Below, piece by piece: positions 33,414 to 43,334 of a stretch of DNA of 49,340 bases. The position numbers were made by a program, and so were the translations under genes. The notes beneath the pieces were generated by a model. The model saw only the letters and a list, made by a program, of their open reading frames with translations, was not told the DNA's origin and did not search any database. Every line of letters starts with the position of its first letter. Position 1 is the stretch's first letter. The DNA comes from an uncultured Ruthenibacterium sp. (GTDB lineage: Bacteria; Bacillota; Clostridia; Oscillospirales; Ruminococcaceae), in contig CALXIP010000027.1 of NCBI GenBank assembly GCA_944388395.1, positions 1 through 49,340 on the forward strand, read 5' to 3'.

Positions 33414-34502
33414 ATGCAAGGGGTAGAATACTGGCTGTGGCTTGCCAATGCTCTCGGCCCGTGCGCTTCCAACTCGGCACGTGTACTGCGGGCTTTTCCC
33501 GCTCCGGAGAAGTTGGCGCTGGCACTTGGACAGCAGGAACTGAATGAATTGTTCACGCCAGCCCAGATGCGTGTTTTGAAAAGTACGCGGCCCCAGGAGC
33601 TTTTGAGCCGTATGGAACGCTGCCGGCAGCTGGGTGTTCAGATAGTCACGTGGGCAGATCCGGATTATCCGCCTCTTCTGCGGCAAATCGATTCTCCGCC
33701 GCCGGTGCTTTACTATCGGGGAGATTTAAGCGCGGCGTCCGCGCCGCTGGTACTTGGCATGATTGGCCCGCGCCGCCCGTCTGCCTATGGGGTAGAGGCA
33801 ATGCAGTTTCTGGCGCAGGGGCTGGCTGGGTTTGGAGCTGTTCTTGTGTCCGGCATGGCAGAAGGGCTGGATGGCGAAGCACATCGTGCTTGCCTGCGGA
33901 AAGAGATGCCTACCATTGCCTGTCTGGGGTTCGGGCACCAGCATTGCTATCCTGCCCAGAATCATATGCTGAAGAAAATGATTGAAAAGTGCGGCCTGAC
34001 GCTGAGCGAGTACCCGCCGGACAAAGAACCGTGCAAGGCATTTTTCCCTCAGAGAAACCGCTTGATTGCGGGCCTGAGCAGAGGCGTCTGTGTGGTGGAA
34101 GCGCGAGAGAACTCGGCAACGTCGAATACCGTTTCGCATGCATTGAGATACAACCGCGATGTGTTCAGTGTACCCGGCAGCATCTTCTCGCCTTTGTCGG
34201 CGGGAACAAATCGGTTGTTGACAGAAGGGGCGGTTCCCGTCACTTGCGCCAAAGATATTTTTCGATTTTATGGGTTGGAAAGTGCTGAGGAGGAAAAGCC
34301 TGCCCCTGCAGAAGAGCCGGAACTGTCGCCCGATGCACGCAAAATTCGCCGGTTGCTGAGCAGCCGACCGCAGACTTTGGCCTCCCTTTGCGAAAAGGCG
34401 GGCCTTGAGCCGCTGCGCGCTATGGCGGCGTTTACAGAGCTGGAGATCAAAGGCGTAGCTCAGCAGTTGGCTGGCCGTCAATTCATCCTGAAAGGATCCT
34501 GA
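33414..34502 (+). CDS. dprA: DNA-processing protein DprA, divergent
   Basis: A 362-residue protein that binds single-stranded DNA and loads RecA in natural transformation. It has the Rossmann-like core with SEYPPDKEPCKAFFPQRNRLIAGLS and VFSVPGSI, and a C-terminal winged-helix tail. Several family positions differ: GPRRPSAYG for the usual GSR-type motif, SGMAEGLDGEAH for SGMARGID, and SATSNTV where SGSLIT is usual. It may still work in recombination. It sits in the common dprA-topA-trmFO order. Confidence 0.88.
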   Translation: MQGVEYWLWLANALGPCASNSARVLRAFPAPEKLALALGQQELNELFTPAQMRVLKSTRPQELLSRMERCRQLGVQIVTWADPDYPPLLRQIDSPPPVLYYRGDLSAASAPLVLGMIGPRRPSAYGVEAMQFLAQGLAGFGAVLVSGMAEGLDGEAHRACLRKEMPTIACLGFGHQHCYPAQNHMLKKMIEKCGLTLSEYPPDKEPCKAFFPQRNRLIAGLSRGVCVVEARENSATSNTVSHALRYNRDVFSVPGSIFSPLSAGTNRLLTEGAVPVTCAKDIFRFYGLESAEEEKPAPAEEPELSPDARKIRRLLSSRPQTLASLCEKAGLEPLRAMAAFTELEIKGVAQQLAGRQFILKGS

Positions 34503-34505
34503 TAC

Positions 34506-36605
34506 ATGTCAAAACTAGTCATTGTGGAGTCTCCCGCAAAGGCGAAGACCATCCGCAAATACTTGGGGAATGGCTATGAAGTTACAGCTTCCATGGGCCA
34601 TATTCGCGATTTACCCAAAAGTCAGCTTGGCATTGATGTAGAGCACGGTTATGCACCGCAGTACATCAATATCAAGGGCAAAGAGAAAATTATTAAAGAA
34701 CTGAAAACCATGGCCAAAAACAGCGACGAAGTGTTTCTGGCAACGGACCCGGACCGCGAGGGAGAAGCTATCAGTTGGCATTTGGCCAATTTGCTGGGGC
34801 TGGACACCCAGGCGCCGCAGCGCGTCACCTTTGGTGAAATCACCAAGAAAGGCGTTACGCAGGGAATGGCTGCGCCGCGCGCCATCGATATGGACCTGTT
34901 CAATGCACAGCAGGCTCGGAGAATTCTGGACCGTCTGGTGGGTTATAAACTTTCGCCCTTTTTGTGGCGCAAGGTTCGCCGGGGATTGTCTGCCGGACGC
35001 GTACAAAGTGTTGCTGTGCGGCTGATCGTGGATCGCGAAAAGGAAATCGAGGCGTTTCAGCCTGAGGAGTACTGGAATATTGACGCAGTGCTTTGCCCGC
35101 CTTCCAGCACCAAAAAATTTACGGCGCGGCTGTTCAGCACAGCGGCCGGCAAAAAGCTGGAAGTCAAAAATGCCGAGCAAAGCCAGGCAATTGTGCAGGC
35201 TTTGCAGGGCGCTGATTATACGGTCAGTTCCATCAGCCGCGGCAAGAGGAAAAAAACACCGGCACCTCCGTTCATTACGTCCACCATGCAGCAGGAAGCC
35301 AGTCGCCGGCTGGGCTTCACTGCCACCCGAACCATGCGGGCAGCGCAGATGCTGTATGAGGGCGTGGATGTTGCGGGTCAGGGAACCATGGGCCTGATCA
35401 CTTATATGAGAACCGACAGCCTGCGCATCGCCGACGAAGCGGTGGCGGCGGCGAAGGATTTCATCACCGGAAGCTATGGCGAACAGTATGTATGTCCCTA
35501 CAAGCGCACTTATAAGAGCCGCAGTGCTACTGCCGCCCAGGACGCGCACGAGGCAGTTCGTCCCACCAATCCGGCTTTGACGCCCGATGAGGTGGAAAAA
35601 AGCGTCACGGGCGACGCGGCAAAACTGTACCGCCTGATTTGGAGCCGCTTTATTGCCAGTCAGATGAGCGATTGCCAGCAGGATACCGTTTCCGCGGACA
35701 TTGTGGCGGCGGATTATCTGTTCCGTGCTTCGGGATATGTGGTGACCTTCGACGGCTTTACGGCCCTGTATGAAGAGGCGACGGACGAAAAAGAGAAAAA
35801 AGAGACTGCTCTGCCGCCCCTGACTGAGGGAGACGTGCTGAAGCTGAAAGAATTGAAACCGGAGCAAAAGTTCACGCAGCCGCCTGCACGTTATACAGAG
35901 GCGACGCTGATCCGCGCACTGGAGGAAAACGGAATCGGGCGCCCGTCTACGTATGCTCCGATTATTACCACCATCATTGATCATGATTATGTGGAGCGGG
36001 AGCAGAAGAAGCTGGTGCCCACCAAACTGGGACGTGTAATCAATGATTTGATGATGGAGCAGTTCCCGGATATCATCGATGTCACGTTCTCGGCCAACAT
36101 GGAAAAGAATCTGGACCAGATTGAAAACGGGAAAGCGGATTGGCACAAGACCATCGATGACTTTTATCAGGGCTTTGAAAAGAATCTGCTGCGCGCGGAA
36201 GAAGAGATGAAAGACAAGAAAGTCAAGGTGCCGGACGAAGAAACAGATGAAATCTGTGAACTGTGCGGACGCAAAATGGTCATCAAAAGCGGCAGATACG
36301 GAAAGTTTCTGGCGTGCCCGGGTTTCCCGGAATGCAAAAACACGAAGCGCCTGGTCAAAGATACCGGTGGCCAGTGCCCCAAATGCGGCAGCCGCGTGCT
36401 GATCCGTCATTCCAAGAAGGGGCGCGTCTATTATGGATGCGAGAAGAATCCCACCTGTGATTTCATGACCTGGAACGAGCCGACGGCGGAGAAATGCCCG
36501 CAATGCGGTTCGACACTGTTCAAAAAGGGCGGTAAAAACGGCGTTCTGCTGTGCGAAAAAGAGGGCTGCGGCTATTCACGTCCGGCTCCGGAAAAGAAAG
36601 GCTAA
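34506..36605 (+). CDS. topA: DNA topoisomerase I
   Basis: A 699-residue type IA topoisomerase that relaxes negative supercoils. The Toprim domain opens with KLVIVESPAKAKTI and has TDPDREGEAISWHL. The catalytic tyrosine is Y300 in GLITYMRTDS. Three C-terminal four-cysteine zinc fingers are present (CELCG...CPGFPEC, CPKCG...CEKNPTC, CPQCG...CEKEGC), the usual number. It starts 3 bases after dprA with a weak ribosome site (AAAGGAT). Confidence 0.98.
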   Translation: MSKLVIVESPAKAKTIRKYLGNGYEVTASMGHIRDLPKSQLGIDVEHGYAPQYINIKGKEKIIKELKTMAKNSDEVFLATDPDREGEAISWHLANLLGLDTQAPQRVTFGEITKKGVTQGMAAPRAIDMDLFNAQQARRILDRLVGYKLSPFLWRKVRRGLSAGRVQSVAVRLIVDREKEIEAFQPEEYWNIDAVLCPPSSTKKFTARLFSTAAGKKLEVKNAEQSQAIVQALQGADYTVSSISRGKRKKTPAPPFITSTMQQEASRRLGFTATRTMRAAQMLYEGVDVAGQGTMGLITYMRTDSLRIADEAVAAAKDFITGSYGEQYVCPYKRTYKSRSATAAQDAHEAVRPTNPALTPDEVEKSVTGDAAKLYRLIWSRFIASQMSDCQQDTVSADIVAADYLFRASGYVVTFDGFTALYEEATDEKEKKETALPPLTEGDVLKLKELKPEQKFTQPPARYTEATLIRALEENGIGRPSTYAPIITTIIDHDYVEREQKKLVPTKLGRVINDLMMEQFPDIIDVTFSANMEKNLDQIENGKADWHKTIDDFYQGFEKNLLRAEEEMKDKKVKVPDEETDEICELCGRKMVIKSGRYGKFLACPGFPECKNTKRLVKDTGGQCPKCGSRVLIRHSKKGRVYYGCEKNPTCDFMTWNEPTAEKCPQCGSTLFKKGGKNGVLLCEKEGCGYSRPAPEKKG

Positions 36606-36610
36606 GGGCA

Positions 36611-37921
36611 ATGCAGATTCGGATTTTGGGCGCGGGCCTCGCAGGCTGTGAGGCCGCGCTCTACCTTGCAAAAAATGGATTTGAGGTAGAGCTGTACGAG
36701 CAGAAACCTCATAAATTTTCTCCGGCGCATAAAAACAGCGGATTTGCGGAACTGGTTTGTTCCAATTCTTTGAAGGCGGACCGGCTGGATTCGGCTTCCG
36801 GTCTGCTGAAAGCGGAAATGAAGCTTTTGGGAGACTGCCTGCTGGAGGTAGCAGAACGCTGCCGTGTGGCGGCAGGCGGTGCGCTGGCAGTGGACCGCAC
36901 CGAGTTCAGCCGGCAGGTGACAGAACTGGTGGAGAACACGCCGGGAATTACCATTCGGCGGGAAGAAGTTCGCTTTGTGGGGGAAACCCGCCCGGACACC
37001 ATTACCATTGTGGCGACCGGACCGCTCACAGAGGGAGAGCTGGCCCAGGATATTGCACGGCTTACCGGTGGGCAGAAGCTGTCTTTTTACGATGCGGCGG
37101 CGCCGATTGTGACGGCAGAAAGCCTGAATATGGACCGCATTTTTGCGGCTTCCCGCTATGGCCGGGGCGAGGCCGACTATTTGAATTGTCCTTTTGACAA
37201 AGAGGGATATGAGGCTTTCCATGCGGCGCTGCAAAATGCTGAGCGTGCGCCGCTGCATGATTTTGACGGCGATTTGACGGTTTACGAAGGATGCATGCCG
37301 ATCGAGGTCATGGCAGGGCGCGGAGCGGATACCATGCGCTACGGTCCGCTGCGGCCTGTGGGATTGACCGATCCTCGAACCGGTCATCGTCCGTGGGCGA
37401 ATGTGCAGCTTAGAGCAGAGAACACTGAGCGCAGCATGTATAATTTGGTGGGCTTTCAGACCAATTTGAAGTTTGGAGAACAGCAGCGCGTTTTTCGCAT
37501 GATTCCCGGCTTGGAGAATGCGGAGTTTGTGCGCTATGGCGTGATGCACCGAAATACGTTCCTGAACAGCCCGGTTCTGCTGGGGCCGGATTTGTCGCTT
37601 CGTTCTTATCCGAATGTCTTTTTTGCAGGGCAGATTACCGGATTCGAAGGTTACGTGGAAAGTATGGCCAGTGGTTTGTTGGCGGCTCGTGCCGTGCAGG
37701 CGCGCCTGTTGGGAAAAAGGACACCGGTCTATCCGGATGAGACCATGTGCGGTTCGCTGTTGCGCTACATCGCCACGCCGACGCGGGATTTCCAGCCCAT
37801 GGGTGCAAACATGGGAATTCTGCCTTCGCTGGAAGAACGGGTGCGCGATAAACGCAAACGTTATGAAATGCTTGCGCAGCGTGCGGTGAACGCGCTGCAG
37901 GAGAGCCTTGTCTGCGAGTAA
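36611..37921 (+). CDS. trmFO: tRNA uracil-54 C5-methyltransferase, folate/FAD-dependent
   Basis: A 436-residue flavoprotein (formerly Gid) that methylates U54 of tRNA using methylene-tetrahydrofolate. GAGLAGCEAALYLA at the start binds FAD. HKNSGFAELVCSNSLKA and ATGPLTEGELA are family blocks. The ATG at 36611 follows the topA stop by 5 bases; the longer open frame is topA out of frame. The dprA-topA-trmFO order is common in Firmicutes. Confidence 0.97.
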   Translation: MQIRILGAGLAGCEAALYLAKNGFEVELYEQKPHKFSPAHKNSGFAELVCSNSLKADRLDSASGLLKAEMKLLGDCLLEVAERCRVAAGGALAVDRTEFSRQVTELVENTPGITIRREEVRFVGETRPDTITIVATGPLTEGELAQDIARLTGGQKLSFYDAAAPIVTAESLNMDRIFAASRYGRGEADYLNCPFDKEGYEAFHAALQNAERAPLHDFDGDLTVYEGCMPIEVMAGRGADTMRYGPLRPVGLTDPRTGHRPWANVQLRAENTERSMYNLVGFQTNLKFGEQQRVFRMIPGLENAEFVRYGVMHRNTFLNSPVLLGPDLSLRSYPNVFFAGQITGFEGYVESMASGLLAARAVQARLLGKRTPVYPDETMCGSLLRYIATPTRDFQPMGANMGILPSLEERVRDKRKRYEMLAQRAVNALQESLVCE

Positions 37922-37924
37922 ACA

Positions 37925-37996
37925 GGAAAGAAGAAGAATGGCGGCGCCTCGCGGTGGAGAATCGCCCGGCGGGACGTCACCATTTTTCTTCGTTCC
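37925..37996 (+). other. Long imperfect RNA hairpin upstream of plsX-rnc
   Basis: In the 112 bases between trmFO and plsX, GGAA-A-GAAGAAGAATGG (37925-37941) can pair with CCATTTTTCTTC-G-TTCC (37980-37996): 16 pairs with one internal mismatch and one G-T pair. The enclosed 38 bases hold further GC-rich pairs such as CGCC/GGCG. There is no T tract at its end, so it is not an ordinary terminator. Confidence 0.55.
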
Positions 37997-38033
37997 GTCT
38001 TCTGTGTTTTGAAAAGAAAGGAGACGCATTTTT

Positions 38034-39047
38034 ATGAAGATCATTATTGATGCAATGGGCGGCGATCATGCTCCCGCAGAAATCCTGAAAGGTGCGGCAC
38101 AGGCCGTAAAAGAATATCATGTCAGCATCGTCGCTGTGGGTAATGCGGAGAAAATTGCCCAGGCTGTGAAGGAGCACTCCATTGATATGGATCAAATCAC
38201 GATCGTGAATGCCAGTGAGGAGATTTCCATGTGCGACGAGCCCACAGCCGCCATTCGCCATAAAAAAGACTCTTCTATGGTGGTGGGCATGCGTATGCTG
38301 GCAGCCGGTGAGGGCGATGCCTTTGTGTCTGCAGGCTCTACAGGCGCTCTGCTGGCGGGCGCTACGCTGATTGTAAAGCGCCTGAAGGGCGTGAAACGTC
38401 CGGCCATCGGCACGGTAATTCCGGGGGCAAATCATCCGTTCCTGCTGCTGGATTCCGGCGCCAACGTAGAGTGTCGGCCGGAAATGCTGGATGCCTTTGC
38501 CACCATGGGCACGGTTTATATGGAAAAGGTGCTGGGAGTAAAGCAGCCTAAGGTAGCGCTGGTGAATAACGGCGCGGAAGAAACCAAAGGTACGCCGACC
38601 TATGTGGCGGCGCACGCGTTGCTCAAGCAGAATTCCAATATTCAATTTGTCGGCAATGTAGAGCCCAAAGACATTCCGCAGGGAGATGTGGATGTGGTAG
38701 TTTGCGACGGCTTTACAGGAAATGTAATTTTAAAACTGACCGAAGGTCTGGCAAAAATGCTGGTGGGACAGATCAAAGGCGTATTTTTGAAAAACGCGCT
38801 GACGAAGCTGGCGTTCCTGTTTGTCAAAGACGGCATGAAAGATTTTAAAAAGAAGCTGGACGCCGACGAGTACGGTGGTGCGCTGATGATGGGTGTGCAG
38901 CATCCGGTCATCAAAGCCCATGGCTCGTCCAATGCAAAGGCGTTTAAAAATGCCATCCGGCAGGCAAAAGCGTGCGTGGAAGGCAATGTGGTGAACACCA
39001 TGGCCGAGAAGCTGGCACTGACTGTGCCCGACGGGACGGAGGGATGA
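38034..39047 (+). CDS. plsX: Phosphate acyltransferase PlsX
   Basis: A 337-residue enzyme that makes acyl-phosphate from acyl-ACP for phospholipid synthesis. Conserved stretches are IIIDAMGGDHAP, SAGSTGALLAGATLI, PAIGTVIPG, LDSGANVECRP and VCDGFTGNVILK. AAAGGAG precedes the ATG. Its stop overlaps the region of the rnc start. In many Firmicutes fapR precedes plsX and fabD, fabG and acpP follow it; here they are absent. Confidence 0.97.
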   Translation: MKIIIDAMGGDHAPAEILKGAAQAVKEYHVSIVAVGNAEKIAQAVKEHSIDMDQITIVNASEEISMCDEPTAAIRHKKDSSMVVGMRMLAAGEGDAFVSAGSTGALLAGATLIVKRLKGVKRPAIGTVIPGANHPFLLLDSGANVECRPEMLDAFATMGTVYMEKVLGVKQPKVALVNNGAEETKGTPTYVAAHALLKQNSNIQFVGNVEPKDIPQGDVDVVVCDGFTGNVILKLTEGLAKMLVGQIKGVFLKNALTKLAFLFVKDGMKDFKKKLDADEYGGALMMGVQHPVIKAHGSSNAKAFKNAIRQAKACVEGNVVNTMAEKLALTVPDGTEG

Positions 39048-39049
39048 GT

Positions 39050-39724
39050 ATGCAGGATTTGAAAGCACTGGAACAGGTGCTCGGGCATACGTTCAAAGAC
39101 CCGTATCTGCTTCAGACGGCGCTGACGCACACTTCTTTTGCCAACGAAGCGCGCCACGGAACAAAGCACAACGAAAGACTGGAATTCCTGGGAGACTCTG
39201 TTCTGTCGATTGTAGTGGCGGATTATCTGTTTACGCATAAAGATATGCCCGAGGGAGAACTGACCCGCATGCGCGCCAGTTTGGTGTGTGAAAATGCTTT
39301 GTTCGGTTTTGCACAGCAAATTGACCTGGGCAGCTATCTGCGTCTGGGAAAAGGGGAAGAAATGGGCGGCGGTCGCCATCGCCCCAGTGTGGTTTCCGAT
39401 GCATTTGAGGCTGTGATTGCTGCGCTGTACCTGGACGGCGGGATTGAGACGGCGAGACGTTTTATCCTGCCTTTTGTCACCCGCACGCTGACTGATGCTG
39501 CGGCGGAAGAAGACTATAAAACGCGTCTGCAGGAAATTGTGCAGCAGAACCCGGAGGAACGGCTGCGCTATGTGGTGGCGCGTGAATCCGGTCCGGATCA
39601 CGACAAACACTTCGAAGTGGATGTCTATTTGAATTCCAACGCGGTGGGACACGGCGAAGGACATTCGAAAAAACAGGCGGAACAGGCCGCGGCCAAAGAA
39701 GCACTTGCTTTGATGGGTTATTGA
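39050..39724 (+). CDS. rnc: Ribonuclease III
   Basis: A 224-residue double-strand-specific endonuclease for rRNA and mRNA processing. The signature NERLEFLGDSVL is at residues 41-52 with the catalytic D49, and the second metal ligand is E120 in SDAFEAVIAALYLDGG. A double-stranded RNA-binding domain fills the last 70 residues (DYKTRLQEIVQQN, SKKQAEQAAAKEAL). The ATG at 39050 is 7 bases after GGAGG; an earlier ATG at 39044, overlapping the plsX stop, is too close. It precedes smc, as in many Firmicutes. Confidence 0.96.
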   Translation: MQDLKALEQVLGHTFKDPYLLQTALTHTSFANEARHGTKHNERLEFLGDSVLSIVVADYLFTHKDMPEGELTRMRASLVCENALFGFAQQIDLGSYLRLGKGEEMGGGRHRPSVVSDAFEAVIAALYLDGGIETARRFILPFVTRTLTDAAAEEDYKTRLQEIVQQNPEERLRYVVARESGPDHDKHFEVDVYLNSNAVGHGEGHSKKQAEQAAAKEALALMGY

Positions 39725-39752
39725 ACCACACTTTGTTCCGAAAGGGGAAACT

Positions 39753-42700
39753 ATGTTTTTAAAAGCACTGGAGATTCACGGCTTTAAATCCTTTCCGGAC
39801 CGCACCAAAATTACCATCGAGCGGGGAATTACCGCTGTGGTTGGGCCAAACGGCTCGGGAAAAAGCAATATTTCCGACGCCATCCGCTGGGTGCTGGGGG
39901 AGACCAGCGCCAAACAGCTGCGCGGCGGCGGGAAAATGGAAAACGTTATTTTTGGCGGTACCCAGTCGCGCAACGCCATGGGGTTCGCCAGCGTAAATCT
40001 TTATATCGATAACACAGACCGCCGCATCGATGTGGACTCCGACGAGGTGGTCATTGGACGCAAGTATTATCGCTCTGGTGACAGCGAGTATTCGGTCAAT
40101 GGGCAGAATGTGCGTTTGAAAGATATCTATGAGATGTTTTTGGATACGGGCCTTGGGCGCGATGGCTACTCGATTATCGGGCAGGGCCGAATCGCTGTCA
40201 TTGTAGGTGCCAAATCCAACGAACGGCGTGAAATTTTTGAAGAGGCATCCGGTATTGCGAAATATCGTTATCGGAAAAATGAGGCCGAGCGCCGGCTTGC
40301 TTCTGCCGAGGACAATCTTGTTCGTTTGCGCGACATTCTGGGAGAACTGGAGGGCCGTGTGGGGCCGCTGGAAAAAGAGGCGGAAAAAGCAAAGCGCTAT
40401 TTGGAACTTGCAGAGAAGCGAAAGGGCCTGGAGGTCACACTCTGGGTGGATACGGTACAGAAGGCGCGGGATACCGTGCGGGAAGTGCAGAGAAAAATTG
40501 AATTGGCCAATGCGGACTATGACCGCGCCAGCCGCGAGATGGAAGGCGTGGATGCCGAAACGGAGGAGATCCGCGCTCAGTCGGAGCATCTCATTAAAGA
40601 GATTGACCGCTGCAATGCAGAGATCCGCGCAATCACAGAGCGGATTTCCGGGTCGGACGCCTCCCTGGCCGTGCTGCGCAATGATATTGAGCACAATCAG
40701 GCAACCATCGCCCAGATGGAGCAGGAAATCAGCCAAAGCGGTATGGGGCGTGAAGCAATTGAAACCGAACGCGCACAGCATCAGACGGCGATTGAAGAGT
40801 GTGAAAAGGAATTGGCGTCTTTGGCGCAGCGTGCGGAAGAGACAGAGCAGCTGCTGTCGGATTTGCAAAGCAAAAGTGCTGCCAGCGGTGAGCGGCGCGG
40901 CGCGGTAGAGGCAAAACTGGCAGACATGGCCGCGCGCATTACAGACCTGAAAGTTGTGCAGGCCAGTGCGGATTCCGCAAGAGAGGCCGCCCAGCTGCGC
41001 TTGGGCAGTGCGACGCAGGACAAGCAGACAAACGAAAAGCGTCTGGCTGATTTGCATCAGGAGAAGAAAGAGACCGAAGCCTTCCTCAATGATGCCATTG
41101 AGAGGCTGACGCGCCTTGAGAATATCAAGGGCGGTCTGACCATGAAGCTGGACAGCCGGAAAAAGCTTTTGGATGAAGCGGATGCTGCGGAGCAAAAGTT
41201 GGAGCGCGATATGGAGAGCGCTTCTCAGAGAATTCAGCTGTTGCGGGATCTGGAACGGAATATGGACGGATACCAGAGCAGCGTTAAAACTGTGATGCGC
41301 GCTTCAACAAATCGGCGCCTTCGGGGAATTATTGGCCCGGTATCCAGTATTCTTACGGTCAAACCGGGGTATGAGGTAGCCATCGAGACGGCGCTGGGAT
41401 TTGCACTGCAGAACATTGTGGTGGAAAACGAGTCTGCTGCCAAGGCGGCAATGGCTTTTTTGCGGGACGAAAAAGCGGGGCGTGCTACGTTCCTGCCCTT
41501 GGACACCATGCGTCCGGCTCATTTCGATGCTTCTCGGCTGACAGGCAGCGCGGTGAAGGCCAGTGATCTGGTGGAATACGATAAACGCTATGAAAACGTG
41601 GTGTCCAACTTGCTGGGACGCATTGTGGTAGTAGATGAGATCAATGAGGCTTCCCGCGTAGCGCGCAGTTTGGATTATCGAAATCGCATTGTTACGGCGG
41701 ACGGTCAGGTGATCAATGCGGGCGGTTCGTTTACCGGCGGCAGCGTCTCGCGGTCGGCGGGGCTTTTCAGCCGCAAACAGGAAATTGCGGACTTGAAAGC
41801 AAAACTTGCAGATATGGAGAAAAAACGCGATGCAGCGCAAGAACGAACCGATGCGGCAAAAGCGGAAGTAGATAAGCTTTCTGCAGAATTGACGGCTACC
41901 GAAAGCGAGGCAATCACTGCCGGTGGGGATAAGATTCGTGGAGAAGTGGAGAGCGCGCGCATTTCCACGGCACTCTCGCAAACAGAGGCAGCCGCGCGGC
42001 TGTTGGACGCTGAGTGCGAAAAACTGAAAGAGCAGATTGAGCAAAGTACCCAGCAGGCACTTGAGGCACAGGAAAAGCTGACGCGCCTGACGGAGGATAC
42101 CCGCCAGCTGGAGGAGGAATTGGAGACGATTGCCGGCTCGGATGATTCCTTCCTGGCTACCCGGACGCGCTTGTCGGATCAGTTGTCTGATATCAAACTG
42201 AAAAAGCTTTCTACGGAGAAAGATGCGGAGAGCCATCGGGCATCCATTGTCGCTTTGGAGAGCCGTACCGGAGAGACAGAAGAGCGTGTGCGGCAGTTGC
42301 AGGAGAATATTGCGCTTCTGCATCAGCAAAATCTGCAACGAGAAGAGCAAATGGCTGCCATGCAGCGGGATGTGGAACAGAGCAGACAGCAGATCACGGA
42401 GTTTGAACAGGCCATTCAGGCCGCTTCTCAGCAGCGCATCGAAAAAGAAGGCGCTATTACGCAGCAAAGTGCGAAGTTGCGCCGCCTGACGGATGAGCGT
42501 GAGGCGCTTGGCCGTGAGGCTGCCCGACTGACTGAGCAGAAAGAGGCCAAGGATGCGGAATATGAGCAGACGGTGGCCAAGCTCTGGGATGAGTATGAAT
42601 TGGGACTGTCGGAGGCACAGGCATTGTGCGTACCGTTTGAGAGCATCACCGAACTGCGCAGAAACGTAACGGAAGTGCGCGGTAAGATCCGGTCGCTTGG

Positions 42701-43313
42701 AAACGTCAATGTGGGGGCAATCGATGAATATGCCGAAGTCAGTCAGCGCTATGAATTCCTGCGGACGCAAGTCGGAGATGTGGAGAAAAGCAAAGCAGAG
42801 CTGCAGCGCATGATTGCGGGCCTCTCTGAAGAGATGCGGGTCATGTTCAGCGAGAGTTTTGCCGCCATCAACCGCAACTTCGGCCGCATTTTTACCGAGC
42901 TGTTCGGCGGTGGTACGGCGCGGCTGTATCTTGAAGATGAGACAGACGTTTTGGAGAGCGGCATTGGGATTGAGGTGGCGCCTCCGGGCAAAATTATCAA
43001 AAACCTGTCGGCACTTTCCGGCGGCGAACAGGCGCTTGTTGCGATTTCCATCTACTTTGCCATTCTGGCGGTCAACCCGGCTCCTTTCTGTGTGCTGGAT
43101 GAGATCGAAGCAGCACTGGACGATGTAAACGTCACACGCTATGCGCAGTATCTGCGGCGTATCTGCAATGAAACGCAGTTTATCGTCATCACGCATCGTC
43201 GTGGTACGATGGAAGAGGCAGACGTGCTGTATGGTGTGACCATGCAGGTAGACGGTGTGTCGAAAGTCTTGCGGCTGGATGTGAAAAATGTGGATGCGAG
43301 TCTCATCTCTTAA
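39753..43313 (+). CDS. smc: Chromosome partition protein SMC
   Basis: An 1186-residue condensin ATPase. Walker A GPNGSGKS is at residues 31-38, the signature LSGGEQ at 1088-1093, and Walker B VLDEIEAALDD follows. Two long coiled-coil arms flank a hinge (about 510-680) with RLRGIIGPVSSIL and the glycine-rich GGSFTGGS. It folds on itself and works with ScpA and ScpB, which are not in this window. AAGGGG precedes the ATG. It is followed by ftsY 21 bases later. Confidence 0.98.
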   Translation: MFLKALEIHGFKSFPDRTKITIERGITAVVGPNGSGKSNISDAIRWVLGETSAKQLRGGGKMENVIFGGTQSRNAMGFASVNLYIDNTDRRIDVDSDEVVIGRKYYRSGDSEYSVNGQNVRLKDIYEMFLDTGLGRDGYSIIGQGRIAVIVGAKSNERREIFEEASGIAKYRYRKNEAERRLASAEDNLVRLRDILGELEGRVGPLEKEAEKAKRYLELAEKRKGLEVTLWVDTVQKARDTVREVQRKIELANADYDRASREMEGVDAETEEIRAQSEHLIKEIDRCNAEIRAITERISGSDASLAVLRNDIEHNQATIAQMEQEISQSGMGREAIETERAQHQTAIEECEKELASLAQRAEETEQLLSDLQSKSAASGERRGAVEAKLADMAARITDLKVVQASADSAREAAQLRLGSATQDKQTNEKRLADLHQEKKETEAFLNDAIERLTRLENIKGGLTMKLDSRKKLLDEADAAEQKLERDMESASQRIQLLRDLERNMDGYQSSVKTVMRASTNRRLRGIIGPVSSILTVKPGYEVAIETALGFALQNIVVENESAAKAAMAFLRDEKAGRATFLPLDTMRPAHFDASRLTGSAVKASDLVEYDKRYENVVSNLLGRIVVVDEINEASRVARSLDYRNRIVTADGQVINAGGSFTGGSVSRSAGLFSRKQEIADLKAKLADMEKKRDAAQERTDAAKAEVDKLSAELTATESEAITAGGDKIRGEVESARISTALSQTEAAARLLDAECEKLKEQIEQSTQQALEAQEKLTRLTEDTRQLEEELETIAGSDDSFLATRTRLSDQLSDIKLKKLSTEKDAESHRASIVALESRTGETEERVRQLQENIALLHQQNLQREEQMAAMQRDVEQSRQQITEFEQAIQAASQQRIEKEGAITQQSAKLRRLTDEREALGREAARLTEQKEAKDAEYEQTVAKLWDEYELGLSEAQALCVPFESITELRRNVTEVRGKIRSLGNVNVGAIDEYAEVSQRYEFLRTQVGDVEKSKAELQRMIAGLSEEMRVMFSESFAAINRNFGRIFTELFGGGTARLYLEDETDVLESGIGIEVAPPGKIIKNLSALSGGEQALVAISIYFAILAVNPAPFCVLDEIEAALDDVNVTRYAQYLRRICNETQFIVITHRRGTMEEADVLYGVTMQVDGVSKVLRLDVKNVDASLIS

Positions 43314-43334
43314 TCTTATGAACGGAGGTTCACA

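Noticed and set aside
34611..36503. A 630-codon open frame antisense to topA.
   Set aside because: The topA protein is clearly encoded on the other strand with all motifs. The antisense product has no recognisable domain; such long frames arise from codon bias.
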